Below, in pieces: positions 1-7,989 of a stretch of 64,000 nucleotides of DNA. The position numbers and the translations under genes were made by a program. Under the pieces are notes generated by a model. That model was given only the letters and a program-made list of their open reading frames with translations, did no database searches and had not been told where the DNA came from. The stretch lies in contig JAILRO010000045.1 of NCBI GenBank assembly GCA_024698145.1, positions 1 to 64,000 of the forward strand. Direction: 5' to 3'. Numbering within the stretch: the stretch's first letter is position 1; every line of letters begins with the position of its first letter. The DNA is from Lachnospiraceae bacterium. Its GTDB lineage: Bacteria > Bacillota > Clostridia > Lachnospirales > Lachnospiraceae.

Positions 1-115
1 TACCAATTTTATCATAATTCTTGACGAAATCAATGGGATTAGGTATAGTCAAAACGAGCTGGACAACGGTAATCTTACCGCCATACAGCTCGTCAATTAT
101 CTTAGGATATCTCAT
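1..115 (-). CDS. hypothetical protein, N-terminal fragment cut by the window edge
   Basis: An open frame on the minus strand begins with ATG at 115 and runs without a stop off the left edge, giving 38 residues that start MRYPKIIDELYGG. It lies 30 bases downstream of the acyltransferase stop codon in the same direction, so it is probably co-transcribed with it. No strong ribosome binding site is seen; a purine-rich GAGAGTG lies about 20 bases upstream. I do not recognise the family. Confidence 0.45.
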   Translation of the reverse strand, partial: MRYPKIIDELYGGKITVVQLVLTIPNPIDFVKNYDKIG

Positions 116-145
116 TTACAGAAAAACTTTCACACTCTCGATACT

Positions 146-1420
146 TTAACCCCTACGAATTTTGTACATTTCCTCAGTTGCAAGACGTGCCTTTGCGACG
201 ACATCACCGGCGTCTTTCGGAAAACAATAGTATTGAACGTGAATGTCCCCGATGCTTATGACATCGCCTATCTCGTACCAATAGTAATCTGAATTAAGGC
301 AATATGTTGCCGACGGCTTCTGCTCATATGTCAGTTTTCCATCACAACCGTTTAAATGAAATCCTTCATTATCATGAACAAGCCTTCCTTTCCCAAGATG
401 GCATAAGCTTTTTGTATCTATTAGCGCATAAATATCCACTGCGACATCAAGCTTATATGTCCCCTCGCTGATATCCTTTGCAACACATTCCCGCTGCCAA
501 CGATACCAATCAGGAATATGCGGATACTCTGTTTCTCCCTCACAAGCCTTCATCTGTCCGTTCTCTGTAAGTTCATACTTCTTTCCGCATTTATCACATT
601 CAAGGTAAATGCCCAAGCCATGCATATGTCCTTCCGCGCCGCATGCCGGACATTTATACAACACGCGATTGAGACAATCCGCACGAAACGGCTCATCGAT
701 TATTATTCCATTGTCCCGCTGCCAGGCAAAATTATCAAACTCGAACTGCTTCTCTATCAATGCCTGGATTTCTTTTGTGCTCTTTTTCTCAACCTCTTCG
801 GCCGACAATAACAAGTTAACTTCTGCCGTTACCGCAACATTTCTAAGCTGTAAATTGTTGTATAACGGATCTCTGTGAAACGCACCATACGTCCTTACCA
901 TAACAACCGGAATCCCCAGCGCCTTAACACATTTACCCAAACTCTTAGGAAGTGTCGTTGCCGTTCCGTCAAAACTATAGCCCGCTTCCGGATACATCAG
1001 AATGGAATTGCCCAGTTTCTTTGCTGCATACGCCATATCTTTGACAAGTCCAACATCCGTCACAAACTTGTGCGTAGGTATACAGCCGACAGATCGCATA
1101 AGCGATTCCTTACCGACAAATCCATCATATGTACATACTATCTGAAATGGTCTGTCAGCAAAAATGTATTCAGCAATTTCCAAATCAATGAAGCTTGAAT
1201 GATTCATAAGGATAAGACATGGCTCTTTTTTCCCAAGCTTTTCCACGCCTACTTTTTCGTATGTAAATCCAACCTTCTTAAGATCATTATGAGACAATGT
1301 CTTAACAAGCTTTCTAAGGACAGGATTAGGCGTTTTCGGTCTTTTTCTTGGTGCAGAGAGTGCTTTTTGTTGCCGTTCCAAAAACTCTTCAAATGTTACA
1401 TCTTCAACTTTTATCTTCAT
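146..1420 (-). CDS. lysophospholipid acyltransferase family protein (PlsC-like) with C-terminal zinc ribbon
   Basis: Probable acyl-CoA or acyl-ACP dependent 1-acylglycerol-3-phosphate acyltransferase of phospholipid synthesis, acting at the inner face of the membrane. The catalytic HX4D signature is visible as NHSSFIDLE near residues 72-80, and the second block YPEAGYSFDG near 143-152 sits where other family members carry an EGTRS-like motif. Residues about 258-285 contain a four-cysteine zinc ribbon (CPAC ... CDKC), and a further 130 residues follow. At 424 residues it is much longer than the usual 200-250 residue PlsC, so it may be a specialised acyltransferase rather than the housekeeping one. 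A sigma-A promoter (1481-1509) lies upstream, leaving a 5' leader of about 50 bases. The acyltransferase assignment is fairly firm; the substrate is not known. Confidence 0.85.
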   Translation of the reverse strand: MKIKVEDVTFEEFLERQQKALSAPRKRPKTPNPVLRKLVKTLSHNDLKKVGFTYEKVGVEKLGKKEPCLILMNHSSFIDLEIAEYIFADRPFQIVCTYDGFVGKESLMRSVGCIPTHKFVTDVGLVKDMAYAAKKLGNSILMYPEAGYSFDGTATTLPKSLGKCVKALGIPVVMVRTYGAFHRDPLYNNLQLRNVAVTAEVNLLLSAEEVEKKSTKEIQALIEKQFEFDNFAWQRDNGIIIDEPFRADCLNRVLYKCPACGAEGHMHGLGIYLECDKCGKKYELTENGQMKACEGETEYPHIPDWYRWQRECVAKDISEGTYKLDVAVDIYALIDTKSLCHLGKGRLVHDNEGFHLNGCDGKLTYEQKPSATYCLNSDYYWYEIGDVISIGDIHVQYYCFPKDAGDVVAKARLATEEMYKIRRG

Positions 1421-1480
1421 CTCAAAACCCTTTATAAATCAAAATAATAAAATCTCGAAAGCTAATTTTCATTAATTTGA

Positions 1481-1509
1481 ATTATATCTTATTTCAAGCG
1501 GAAGTTCAA
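1481..1509 (-). promoter_or_regulatory. sigma-A promoter of the PlsC-like gene
   Basis: Read on the minus strand the boxes are TTGAAC, 17 bases, TATAAT, a close match to the vegetative consensus with ideal spacing. It points at the start codon at 1420. Confidence 0.65.
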
Positions 1510-1543
1510 ATAATGATTAGGACATTGAGTGTGTATTTTGTTC

Positions 1544-1571
1544 TTGCACAACAGAAAAAAAAGTGTATAAT
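1544..1571 (+). promoter_or_regulatory. sigma-A promoter of the antisense/antitoxin RNA
   Basis: TTGCAC, 16 bases, TATAAT on the plus strand, just before the structured RNA that ends in the terminator at 1632-1678. No protein gene lies downstream on this strand, which supports a small RNA promoter. Confidence 0.55.
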
Positions 1572-1577
1572 ATACTT

Positions 1578-1678
1578 AACAAGACATCCGGAAGGTAGGT
1601 TGTGGCTACCCGCCCGGTCAACTTTAACTATGAAATAGTCGTCAGCTTCTCAGGGCAGGACGGCTATTTCTTATTTTT
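1578..1678 (+). ncRNA. predicted antitoxin RNA convergent with the small toxin gene
   Basis: The predicted transcript starts near 1578 under the promoter at 1544-1571 and ends at a strong terminator whose stem is 1632-1643 paired with 1659-1670 (12 pairs, one G-U), followed by TTATTTTT. It contains a small hairpin (GGTAG 1594-1598 with CTACC 1606-1610). Its 3' end overlaps the last codon and the 3' end of the minus-strand toxin message, so the two RNAs can pair over the terminator region. Outer inverted repeats, CATCCGG 1585-1591 with CCGGATG 1793-1799 and CTACCCG 1606-1612 with CGGGTAG 1777-1783, bracket the whole locus. This is the layout of convergent type I toxin-antitoxin loci in Firmicutes. 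Function is inferred from layout only. Confidence 0.55.
1632..1678 (+). terminator. shared hairpin terminator of the toxin/antitoxin locus
   Basis: A 12-pair stem (1632-1643 with 1659-1670) and a 15-base loop are followed on the plus strand by a U-rich run at 1671-1678. The stop codon of the minus-strand toxin peptide (1664-1666) lies inside the stem. Confidence 0.65.
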
Positions 1679-1747
1679 CATGTTCAGAATCGTGACAATC
1701 AACAACGAAGTCGTCAATATAATCATAAACTCTTCATATGTACTCAT
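1664..1747 (-). CDS. putative holin-like type I toxin peptide (27 aa)
   Basis: A 27-residue peptide starts MSTYEEFMIIL and ends NMKNKK: a short polar N-terminus, one hydrophobic segment (about residues 8-21) and a lysine-rich tail. This matches the look of the small putative holin-like toxins (Hol-Tox family) of Firmicutes, which are membrane-active peptides controlled by an overlapping antisense RNA. A strong AGGGGGA ribosome binding site lies about 8 bases before the ATG. The gene is too short for ordinary ORF calling. The convergent plus-strand RNA and shared terminator support a type I system. The family call is by resemblance; toxicity is inference. Confidence 0.6.
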   Translation of the reverse strand: MSTYEEFMIILTTSLLIVTILNMKNKK

Positions 1748-1865
1748 AAGCATTCCCCCTTCCGCAAGACTCGAAACGGGTAGCGCCATCCCCCGGATGC
1801 CCGGTTAAATATATTATGTTTGTATTTTTTATTATGGATTCTTAAAAAGAAAATCTCGAAAATAT

Positions 1866-1910
1866 AGAAAAAGGAATCTATTATGTGTCTTTCATCATAA
1901 TAGATTCCTT
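1866..1910 (-). terminator. terminator of valS
   Basis: A perfect 15-base inverted repeat (1871-1885 and 1896-1910, 10-base loop) directly follows the valS stop on the minus strand. It continues into a T-rich run (CCTTTTTC), a textbook intrinsic terminator. Confidence 0.85.
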
Positions 1911-1936
1911 ATTAATTGTCAATTATAATTTTAGTC

Positions 1937-4612
1937 CTAACCTAACTGCGCCAATCTCTCTTTTACCGTCTCAAGCATTCCCGTGTACTTCTCAAGTTTA
2001 GCCTTCTCCTCATCAATCTTAGCCTGAGGTGCTTTACCTACGAAGTTAGGATTATTAAGCATGCCTTCACATCTCTTAATCTCGCCTGTAAGACGCTTCT
2101 CTTCTTTTTCAAGACGCTCTTTTTCCTTTGCAATATCCACAAGGTCTGCAAGAGGGATATATACAACTGCATCATGAATTACAGCAGATACAGCATCATC
2201 AGCAATACCTGACTTGTCAGCCTGAACGACAACCTCTGAAGCAAATCCGAGTGTTGCGAAGAATACCTTTGCATCCTCAAATATCTTTCTGATGCCGTCC
2301 TTCTCTGAAACAACATATACTGTTGCCTTCTTAGAGTTAGGTACGTTCATATCCTTTCTTAAGTTTCGGATTCCACGAACCGCATCCTTGATTGTATCAA
2401 CAGCTGTCTCATCAGCCTCGAAGTTCCACTCATCCTTAAATACAGGCCATGATGCTATCATTATAGACTCTTCCATAGTAGCAGCATTTACTCCTGCCTC
2501 AATTAACACTTCGCGAAGGTTAACGTAGATTTCCTCTGTGATAAATGGCATGTATGGGTGAAGCATCTTAAGCGCCTGGATAAGAACAGTCTTAAGTGTC
2601 CAAAGTGCTGCTGCCTTGGTAGTATCATCATCATTGTAAAGACGTGGCTTAACCATCTCGATATACCAATCGCAGAACTCTTCCCAAATAAAGTCATATA
2701 CTTTAGAAGCAGCAATACCAAGCTCGTACTTATCAAGGTTCTCTGTCATATCCTTAGCAAGTCTGTTAACCTTTGAAAGTATCCATCTGTCTGCAAGTGT
2801 AAGGTCAGAAGGTGCAACCTCTGAAATTGTTGCTTTTTCCATATTCATCATTATGAAACGTGAAGCATTCCAAACCTTGTTTGCAAAGTTACGGCTTGCC
2901 TCAACTCTCTCCCAATAGAAACGCATGTCATTTCCGGGAGCATTACCTGTAATAAGTGTAAATCTAAGTGCGTCTGCACCATACTTGTCAATAACCTCAA
3001 GCGGATCGATACCATTGCCAAGTGACTTACTCATCTTTCTACCCTGGTCATCACGAACAAGACCGTGGAAGAGTACTGTATGGAATGGAAGCTCTCCTGT
3101 CTGCTCAATTGATGAGAATACCATTCTTATTACCCAGAAGAAAATGATATCGTAACCGGTAACAAGTACATCTGTCGGGAAGAAGTAATCAAGCTCTTCT
3201 GTCTTATCCGGCCAACCAAGTGTAGAGAATGGCCAAAGCGCTGATGAGAACCATGTATCAAGAGTATCCGGATCCTGCTTCATGTTTGTGCTTCCACATT
3301 TTGGACATGTATGAACCTCGTACTTTGATACAACGATCTCTCCACAATCCTGACAGTAATATGCAGGGATTCTATGACCCCACCAAAGCTGTCTGGATAC
3401 ACACCAGTCACGAATGTTCTCCAACCAGTTATAGTAATTCTTATTCATACGCTCCGGAATGAGCTTAAGTTTTCCGGACTTAACAGCCTCAAGTGCAGGA
3501 CGAGCCATCTCCTCCATCTTAACAAACCACTGTGGCTTGATAAGTGGCTCAACCGTAGTCTTACAACGGTCATGAATACCAACCGCATGCTCATGAGGAA
3601 CAGTCTTAACCAAAAGACCTTCTGCCTCAAGATCAGCAAGCATTGCTTTTCTTGCCTCGTATCTGTCCATTCCTGCATACTTGCCACCCATCTGATTGAT
3701 AGTAGCATCATCGTTCATTATATTAATCTCTTCGAGATTATGACGCTTTCCAACCTCGAAATCGTTAGGGTCGTGAGCAGGTGTAATCTTAACGCAACCT
3801 GTTCCGAACTCCTTATCAACATACTCATCTGCAATAACAGGAATCTCTCTGTCTGTAAGAGGAAGCTTAAGCATCTTACCGATTATATCCTGATATCTCT
3901 CATCATCAGGATTAACAGCAACAGCAGTATCACCAAGAAGTGTCTCCGGACGCGTTGTTGCAATCTCAACAAAGCGGCCTTCCTCACCAACAATTGGATA
4001 ATTGATATGCCAGAAGTTACCCTGCTGATCCTCATGCTCTACCTCTGCATCGGAAATGGTAGTCTGACATACAGGACACCAGTTAACGATTCTTGAGCCC
4101 TTGTATATCCAACCCTTTTCATAGAGCTTGCAAAATACTTCATTAACGGCATCATTGTTACCGTCGTCCATTGTGAAACGCTCTCTATCCCAGTCAGCAG
4201 ATGAACCAAGTTTCTTTAACTGATTAATGATTCTTCCACCGTACTCTGCTTTCCACTCCCAAGCTTTCTCAAGGAAGCCGTCTCTTCCAAGGTCTTCTTT
4301 ATCAATTCCTTTTTCCTTCAAAGACTCAATAATCTTAACCTCTGTTGCAATAGCTGCATGGTCTGTTCCCGGCTGCCACAAAGCATTGTAGCCTTCCATT
4401 CTCTTGTAACGAATGAGGATATCCTGCATTGTATTATCAAGAGCATGTCCCATATGAAGCTGTCCTGTAATATTTGGAGGCGGCATTACAATAGTAAATG
4501 GTTTCTTGCTCTTGTCCACCTCTGCATGAAAGTACTTTTTGTCCAACCAATTCTTGTAGATTCTGTCCTCAATCTCGGACGGATTGTAGTTCTTTTCAAG
4601 TTCCTTTGCCAT
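1937..4612 (-). CDS. valS: valyl-tRNA synthetase
   Basis: Cytoplasmic class I synthetase charging tRNA-Val with valine. The HIGH-type motif appears as [13 protein letters not shown] near residues 45-57, the KMSKS motif as [10 protein letters not shown] near 523-532, and the CP1 editing domain lies between them with the [10 protein letters not shown] signature. The C-terminal 65 residues are a charged coiled-coil arm ([13 protein letters not shown]) typical of ValRS. Length (891 residues) is normal. I place the start at ATG 4612 (MAKELEKN), because the AAGGAG site sits 9 bases before it but only 3 before the alternative ATG at 4618. Expression is controlled by the valine T-box leader upstream, and an intrinsic terminator follows. 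Confidence 0.98.
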   Translation of the reverse strand: MAKELEKNYNPSEIEDRIYKNWLDKKYFHAEVDKSKKPFTIVMPPPNITGQLHMGHALDNTMQDILIRYKRMEGYNALWQPGTDHAAIATEVKIIESLKEKGIDKEDLGRDGFLEKAWEWKAEYGGRIINQLKKLGSSADWDRERFTMDDGNNDAVNEVFCKLYEKGWIYKGSRIVNWCPVCQTTISDAEVEHEDQQGNFWHINYPIVGEEGRFVEIATTRPETLLGDTAVAVNPDDERYQDIIGKMLKLPLTDREIPVIADEYVDKEFGTGCVKITPAHDPNDFEVGKRHNLEEINIMNDDATINQMGGKYAGMDRYEARKAMLADLEAEGLLVKTVPHEHAVGIHDRCKTTVEPLIKPQWFVKMEEMARPALEAVKSGKLKLIPERMNKNYYNWLENIRDWCVSRQLWWGHRIPAYYCQDCGEIVVSKYEVHTCPKCGSTNMKQDPDTLDTWFSSALWPFSTLGWPDKTEELDYFFPTDVLVTGYDIIFFWVIRMVFSSIEQTGELPFHTVLFHGLVRDDQGRKMSKSLGNGIDPLEVIDKYGADALRFTLITGNAPGNDMRFYWERVEASRNFANKVWNASRFIMMNMEKATISEVAPSDLTLADRWILSKVNRLAKDMTENLDKYELGIAASKVYDFIWEEFCDWYIEMVKPRLYNDDDTTKAAALWTLKTVLIQALKMLHPYMPFITEEIYVNLREVLIEAGVNAATMEESIMIASWPVFKDEWNFEADETAVDTIKDAVRGIRNLRKDMNVPNSKKATVYVVSEKDGIRKIFEDAKVFFATLGFASEVVVQADKSGIADDAVSAVIHDAVVYIPLADLVDIAKEKERLEKEEKRLTGEIKRCEGMLNNPNFVGKAPQAKIDEEKAKLEKYTGMLETVKERLAQLG

Positions 4613-4709
4613 GATCATGTTCTCCTTTTATACTTTACTCTGTTCTGCTTTTGTACATGCTTACCGTGTCTACAATTTATTTGTGGTACATGTCTCATAG
4701 CTTACATGC

Positions 4710-4990
4710 AAAAAGCCCTTACATCTGATAAACAGACGTAAGGGCGTTATACGCGGTACCACCTTATCTTATAACTCATCATATCCTATAACGGGGACGA
4801 TTCCGGCATGACCTACTTAACACATCTGCATTTATTACAGTCAAATATATCTAACCTAAAATGTATGTTCAGCCACACGGTTCAGAAGCTACCTTCAAAG
4901 CATTCTTCTTGAAATGACCTCCCAGCGCATCAGTCATTCTCTCTGACAAGGAACTGCTTCTACTCCTCTTCATCATAACCTTTTCAACTT
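4710..4990 (-). promoter_or_regulatory. T-box riboswitch leader of valS, valine (GUA) specifier
   Basis: Read on the minus strand, the leader contains the T-box core AAGGTGGTACCGCG (complement of 4752-4765), which pairs with the uncharged tRNA acceptor end. It is followed by a terminator hairpin (about 4714-4746) ending in TTTTT at 4710-4714. The 5' part shows stem I features: GAGGAGTAGAA, AGAGAGAATGACTGATGCGC and the GGGAGG region. The specifier loop reads TTTGAAGGTAGCTTC, placing the valine codon GUA at 4892-4890. Known mechanism: uncharged tRNA-Val stabilises the antiterminator and allows valS transcription. Confidence 0.92.
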
Positions 4991-4996
4991 TTTAAT

Positions 4997-5025
4997 AATA
5001 TAATGGATGAATCAATAAATGTCAA
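4997..5025 (-). promoter_or_regulatory. sigma-A promoter of the valS T-box transcript
   Basis: TTGACA, 17 bases, TATATT on the minus strand gives a transcription start near 4990, just before stem I of the T-box. Confidence 0.75.
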
Positions 5026-5034
5026 GCTATGCTA

Positions 5035-5229
5035 TCAATCCTTTATATCAACGATTGCAAACATTGTGAGCATCTGGTGTCCCTGTGCATTCGTAAGCTG
5101 TTCAACCTTAACATCAACCAAAGCTGCATTAGGGTTCTGCGCAAGCCATTTATTAAGCTCATCTGTAATACGAACTGCTGCACTCTCCATATTCTTGAAC
5201 GGATCTGTAAAACATCTTACCTGTCGCAT
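5035..5229 (-). CDS. small conserved hypothetical protein (64 aa)
   Basis: A 64-residue acidic-to-neutral protein beginning MRQVRCFTDPFKN, with no membrane segment or signal peptide. The alternating pattern (a helix with NKWLAQNP, then strands VDVKVEQL and MLTMFAIVDI) is like small alpha-beta proteins of the sporulation Cse60 type, a loose resemblance only. An excellent AAGGAGG site lies 7 bases before the ATG, and a promoter with TATAAT (5280-5309) sits upstream, so it is very likely expressed. It lies between the carboxypeptidase gene and the valS leader on the same strand. Function unknown. Confidence 0.7.
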   Translation of the reverse strand: MRQVRCFTDPFKNMESAAVRITDELNKWLAQNPNAALVDVKVEQLTNAQGHQMLTMFAIVDIKD

Positions 5230-5279
5230 CTTATATCCTCCTTATTATGAGCTCCCCACCTATACATTTATTATCTCAT

Positions 5280-5309
5280 ATTATATATCAATGTATATTT
5301 ACTTTGCAA
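5280..5309 (-). promoter_or_regulatory. probable promoter of the 64-aa gene
   Basis: TTGCAA, 18 bases, TATAAT on the minus strand. The -35 box lies within the last codons of the upstream carboxypeptidase gene. Confidence 0.45.
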
Positions 5310-6999
5310 GCGAACGATAGATTCCTACATGGTCATAGATACATCTCCAAGAACTGTAAGTATCTCCTGTTACGCATACATATTCCTTACCGGAATTGCT
5401 CTTATAATAACTTGCACAACAAAAGCCTGCTGCATTAACGAATCCAGTCTTGGCACCAAGAACCTCACCACCGGTATCCTTATCTTCAATTCTTCTCATA
5501 AACCAGTTGGATATCTGAACTCCCTCTGTTGCAATCTGCAAAACTCCCGGGTCGATTTCTTCTGTTGTTGAATCATCACCCGCTTGTTCTGACGAACCAT
5601 CTGTTGTGGCCTCTGTAGCTGCTTCTGTTGTACTTTCCGTTGCTGTTTCGCTTGAAGCATCCTCACCTTCAGTACTCTCGGAAGATTCCGTATTATTAAG
5701 ATACTTATCCTTCAAGTCGTCCGGAAGGAACGAAGGATCAGGAGCTGTCTGATATATTCTTGTGGTAAGTACATCTCTTAACAAATCATTCTGCATTGCT
5801 GTAGAAATGATAACTGCCATATCTTCCATTGTACAATGAAGGTTCTCATCATACACACCAACAACATTTGTAAAATGTGCTGTCTCACTTATACCAAGTT
5901 CTTCAGCTTTCGCATTCATTTTCTCAACAAATGCTTCCTGACTTCCGCAACAGTACTCTGCAAGCGAAACCGCCGCATCTGCTCCCGAGCACACGATTGT
6001 TCCATATATGAGATCCTTAACAGGAACCGTCTCACCTGCCAAAAATCCTACTGCACTACAATCATGCTCTGCCGCATAAGAAACAGCATTTTGTGATACC
6101 TTAAATGTATCATCAAGACTATCTATCATATCAACCGCAGTTAATACAGTTAGAATCTTTGTCATTGACGCAGGGTTAACTACCAAATCACTGTCACGTT
6201 TGGCAACAATGGAATCATCCGACAAATCCACAAGTACCATGTATCTGCTTGTCATTTGCTGTGTTTCTCCCGGATTGGTCGGGTCAGGGTTTGTCGAATT
6301 AAGTGAACCCTCAACAGGGGTTAAGGTAATTGCCGGATATCTTTCTTCCTGAGTGGCATCTCTTACCTCGCCGTTATCATCCCTGAAAATCGGTCTGTCT
6401 TCTACAGGATATTTAAGACTAAATGCATTACTGTCAAACACTATTGTGTTCTCCGTGGCATGCGGTTTATGTAATGTATAATTGACCGTTGCGTACGGTT
6501 TGGCAGGTTCTTCCGTAACTTCTTCCGTCGTAGTCACTGCCTCCGTCGTTGTTGGAGCTTCCGTCTTCTCCTCACCGTTTTTCCAGTTCTTAAAGCCATC
6601 CGTATAGTGATACACCGCATATCCGCCGGCACCGCCGATAAGAAGTATAAGCAAAACAGTAATCACTACCGACATTACGCCGGTATCCTCTTTGTAAGGA
6701 TCTTTTTCCTTGCGTCTTCTTTGCTTCTTGTTCTTCTTCGGTTCCTTGTATCTTAACGTGTCCACATAAGGCTCATCATCAAGCAATGATACCTCTAACG
6801 GACTTACATCATCAGGATATACCGTCTTTTCTCTCTTCGGCTCGCTGTAACCTGTACTAACCTCTTCTATATGGTCAAGATATTCATCAAGCTCGCTGTT
6901 ATTTTCAAAATCAAGATTATCCATATAAGCGTTAAGTGCCTGCTGGTCGTTGGCATCCAGACCACCTATATAATCATCAAATTCATTATCGCTTCCCAT
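5299..6999 (-). CDS. membrane-anchored D-alanyl-D-alanine carboxypeptidase (peptidase S11 / PBP5 family)
   Basis: Penicillin-binding-protein-type D,D-carboxypeptidase that trims peptidoglycan stem peptides outside the cell. Layout: an acidic then basic cytoplasmic region (1-108), one transmembrane helix (about 109-132), a Thr/Glu-rich linker, then the S11 domain. The SXXK motif is SMTK with S278 and K281; KTG is K517-G519. The middle SXN motif reads S338-G339-A340-D, so the usual asparagine is absent. A roughly 45-residue Ser/Thr/Glu-rich stretch (about 440-490) is inserted between catalytic motifs. The N-terminal anchor replaces the usual signal peptide and C-terminal amphipathic helix. A sigma-A promoter lies at 7044-7072 and an AAAGGAT ribosome site before the ATG. 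The family is secure; full activity is uncertain given the changed second motif. Confidence 0.88.
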   Translation of the reverse strand: MGSDNEFDDYIGGLDANDQQALNAYMDNLDFENNSELDEYLDHIEEVSTGYSEPKREKTVYPDDVSPLEVSLLDDEPYVDTLRYKEPKKNKKQRRRKEKDPYKEDTGVMSVVITVLLILLIGGAGGYAVYHYTDGFKNWKNGEEKTEAPTTTEAVTTTEEVTEEPAKPYATVNYTLHKPHATENTIVFDSNAFSLKYPVEDRPIFRDDNGEVRDATQEERYPAITLTPVEGSLNSTNPDPTNPGETQQMTSRYMVLVDLSDDSIVAKRDSDLVVNPASMTKILTVLTAVDMIDSLDDTFKVSQNAVSYAAEHDCSAVGFLAGETVPVKDLIYGTIVCSGADAAVSLAEYCCGSQEAFVEKMNAKAEELGISETAHFTNVVGVYDENLHCTMEDMAVIISTAMQNDLLRDVLTTRIYQTAPDPSFLPDDLKDKYLNNTESSESTEGEDASSETATESTTEAATEATTDGSSEQAGDDSTTEEIDPGVLQIATEGVQISNWFMRRIEDKDTGGEVLGAKTGFVNAAGFCCASYYKSNSGKEYVCVTGDTYSSWRCIYDHVGIYRSLAK

Positions 7000-7043
7000 A
7001 AAGCTTTATCCTTTCGTAAATCATTCTGTAAAACATCGCAACC

Positions 7044-7072
7044 ATTATATACAATAATGTATAATTCGGCAA
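7044..7072 (-). promoter_or_regulatory. sigma-A promoter of the D,D-carboxypeptidase gene
   Basis: TTGCCG, 17 bases, TATAAT on the minus strand, with start expected near 7036 and the ATG at 6999. Confidence 0.65.
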
Positions 7073-7104
7073 GGAAATGCTATTGCTATTTTCAAAAGAA
7101 ATTT

Positions 7105-7142
7105 AAGCTGCAACAATGTAAAATTATACATTATCGCAGCTT
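7105..7142 (-). terminator. hairpin after the ABC transporter genes
   Basis: AAGCTGC (7105-7111) pairs with GCAGCTT (7136-7142), and an inner AATGTA/TACATT pairing extends the stem. It follows the ABC ATPase stop and continues into an A/T-rich tract, so it probably ends that transcript. Confidence 0.5.
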
Positions 7143-7147
7143 TTACG

Positions 7148-7975
7148 TCAAATCAACATAGCTTCTATTTTTCTCTTATATTCAATGAACTCATCTGCAA
7201 GAGTAAATGCATGATTTCTCTTCTTATCTGTCTTTATGACTATCTCGCCACCTATTAAGGCCGGGCTTCCTTTCATAATGCAGACTCTGTCTGAAAGCAA
7301 TATCGCCTCATCTACATCATGCGTTATAAGAAGTGTCGACAAACCGACATTTCCCATAATATCCAAATACCAATCATATATAGATTTTCTTGTAAGAGCA
7401 TCCAATGCACTAAACGGCTCATCTAACAGCATAACTTTCTTTCCGCACAAATAAGTCCTTAAGAAGGCCGCTCGCTGTCTCATGCCACCTGACAACTGGT
7501 TAGGGTATTTCTTTTCCGTTCCTTCAAGACCAAATCTCGCAAAATGTTCCCTTGCTCTTTGCCGGGCTTCCTTCTTGCCAACGCCGTCCAAAACAAGAGG
7601 TAATGCCACATTATCGATAACAGTCTTGTGAGGCAGAAGCATATCCTTTTGTAACATATAACTTAAATATCCCGTTTGCCCTGTTATGTCAGTTTTTTCT
7701 ACTTCTGTACTCGTCTCGTAAACATCATCATTTTCCTTGATGCTTTTTTCCGAAAATTTGTCAGGGTTGTAAGAAATATCTCCATACAAAGCGACACTGC
7801 CCGCGTCAGGCTTGGTAAGTCCGGACAATATATTAAATAGCGTTGTTTTTCCAACTCCGCTTATACCAAGGACACTAACCAATTCACCTTCACCAAGACA
7901 TACATTTATATTCTCAAGAATTTTCTTGCCATCAAAACTCTTATCAATATTAACCGCAGTCAAAATCTTTTTCAT
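7148..7975 (-). CDS. ABC transporter ATP-binding protein (SsuB/TauB/ThiZ type)
   Basis: Cytoplasmic ATPase of an importer. Visible motifs in order are Walker A GISGVGKTTLF (about 38-48), Q-loop YMLQKDMLLP (about 106-115), signature LSGGMRQRAAF (about 160-170), Walker B VMLLDEPFSALD (about 180-191) and the H-loop LLITHD. Residues about 65-100 contain an acidic insertion before the Q-loop. It starts 14 bases after the stop of the NMT1/THI5-like binding protein, so the two form one operon. That partner suggests import of a pyrimidine thiamine precursor or similar small molecule. No permease gene accompanies them here, so the complete transporter must draw a permease from elsewhere. Confidence 0.9.
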   Translation of the reverse strand: MKKILTAVNIDKSFDGKKILENINVCLGEGELVSVLGISGVGKTTLFNILSGLTKPDAGSVALYGDISYNPDKFSEKSIKENDDVYETSTEVEKTDITGQTGYLSYMLQKDMLLPHKTVIDNVALPLVLDGVGKKEARQRAREHFARFGLEGTEKKYPNQLSGGMRQRAAFLRTYLCGKKVMLLDEPFSALDALTRKSIYDWYLDIMGNVGLSTLLITHDVDEAILLSDRVCIMKGSPALIGGEIVIKTDKKRNHAFTLADEFIEYKRKIEAMLI

Positions 7976-7989
7976 GTCATCTAACCTTT

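Noticed and set aside
1602-1808. 68-residue plus-strand frame over the toxin locus
   Set aside because: It runs through the antitoxin RNA, its terminator stem and the reverse of the toxin peptide, and has no ribosome site.
3374-4096. 240-residue plus-strand frame opposite valS
   Set aside because: Antisense shadow of a secure gene, with no ribosome site and composition unlike its neighbours.
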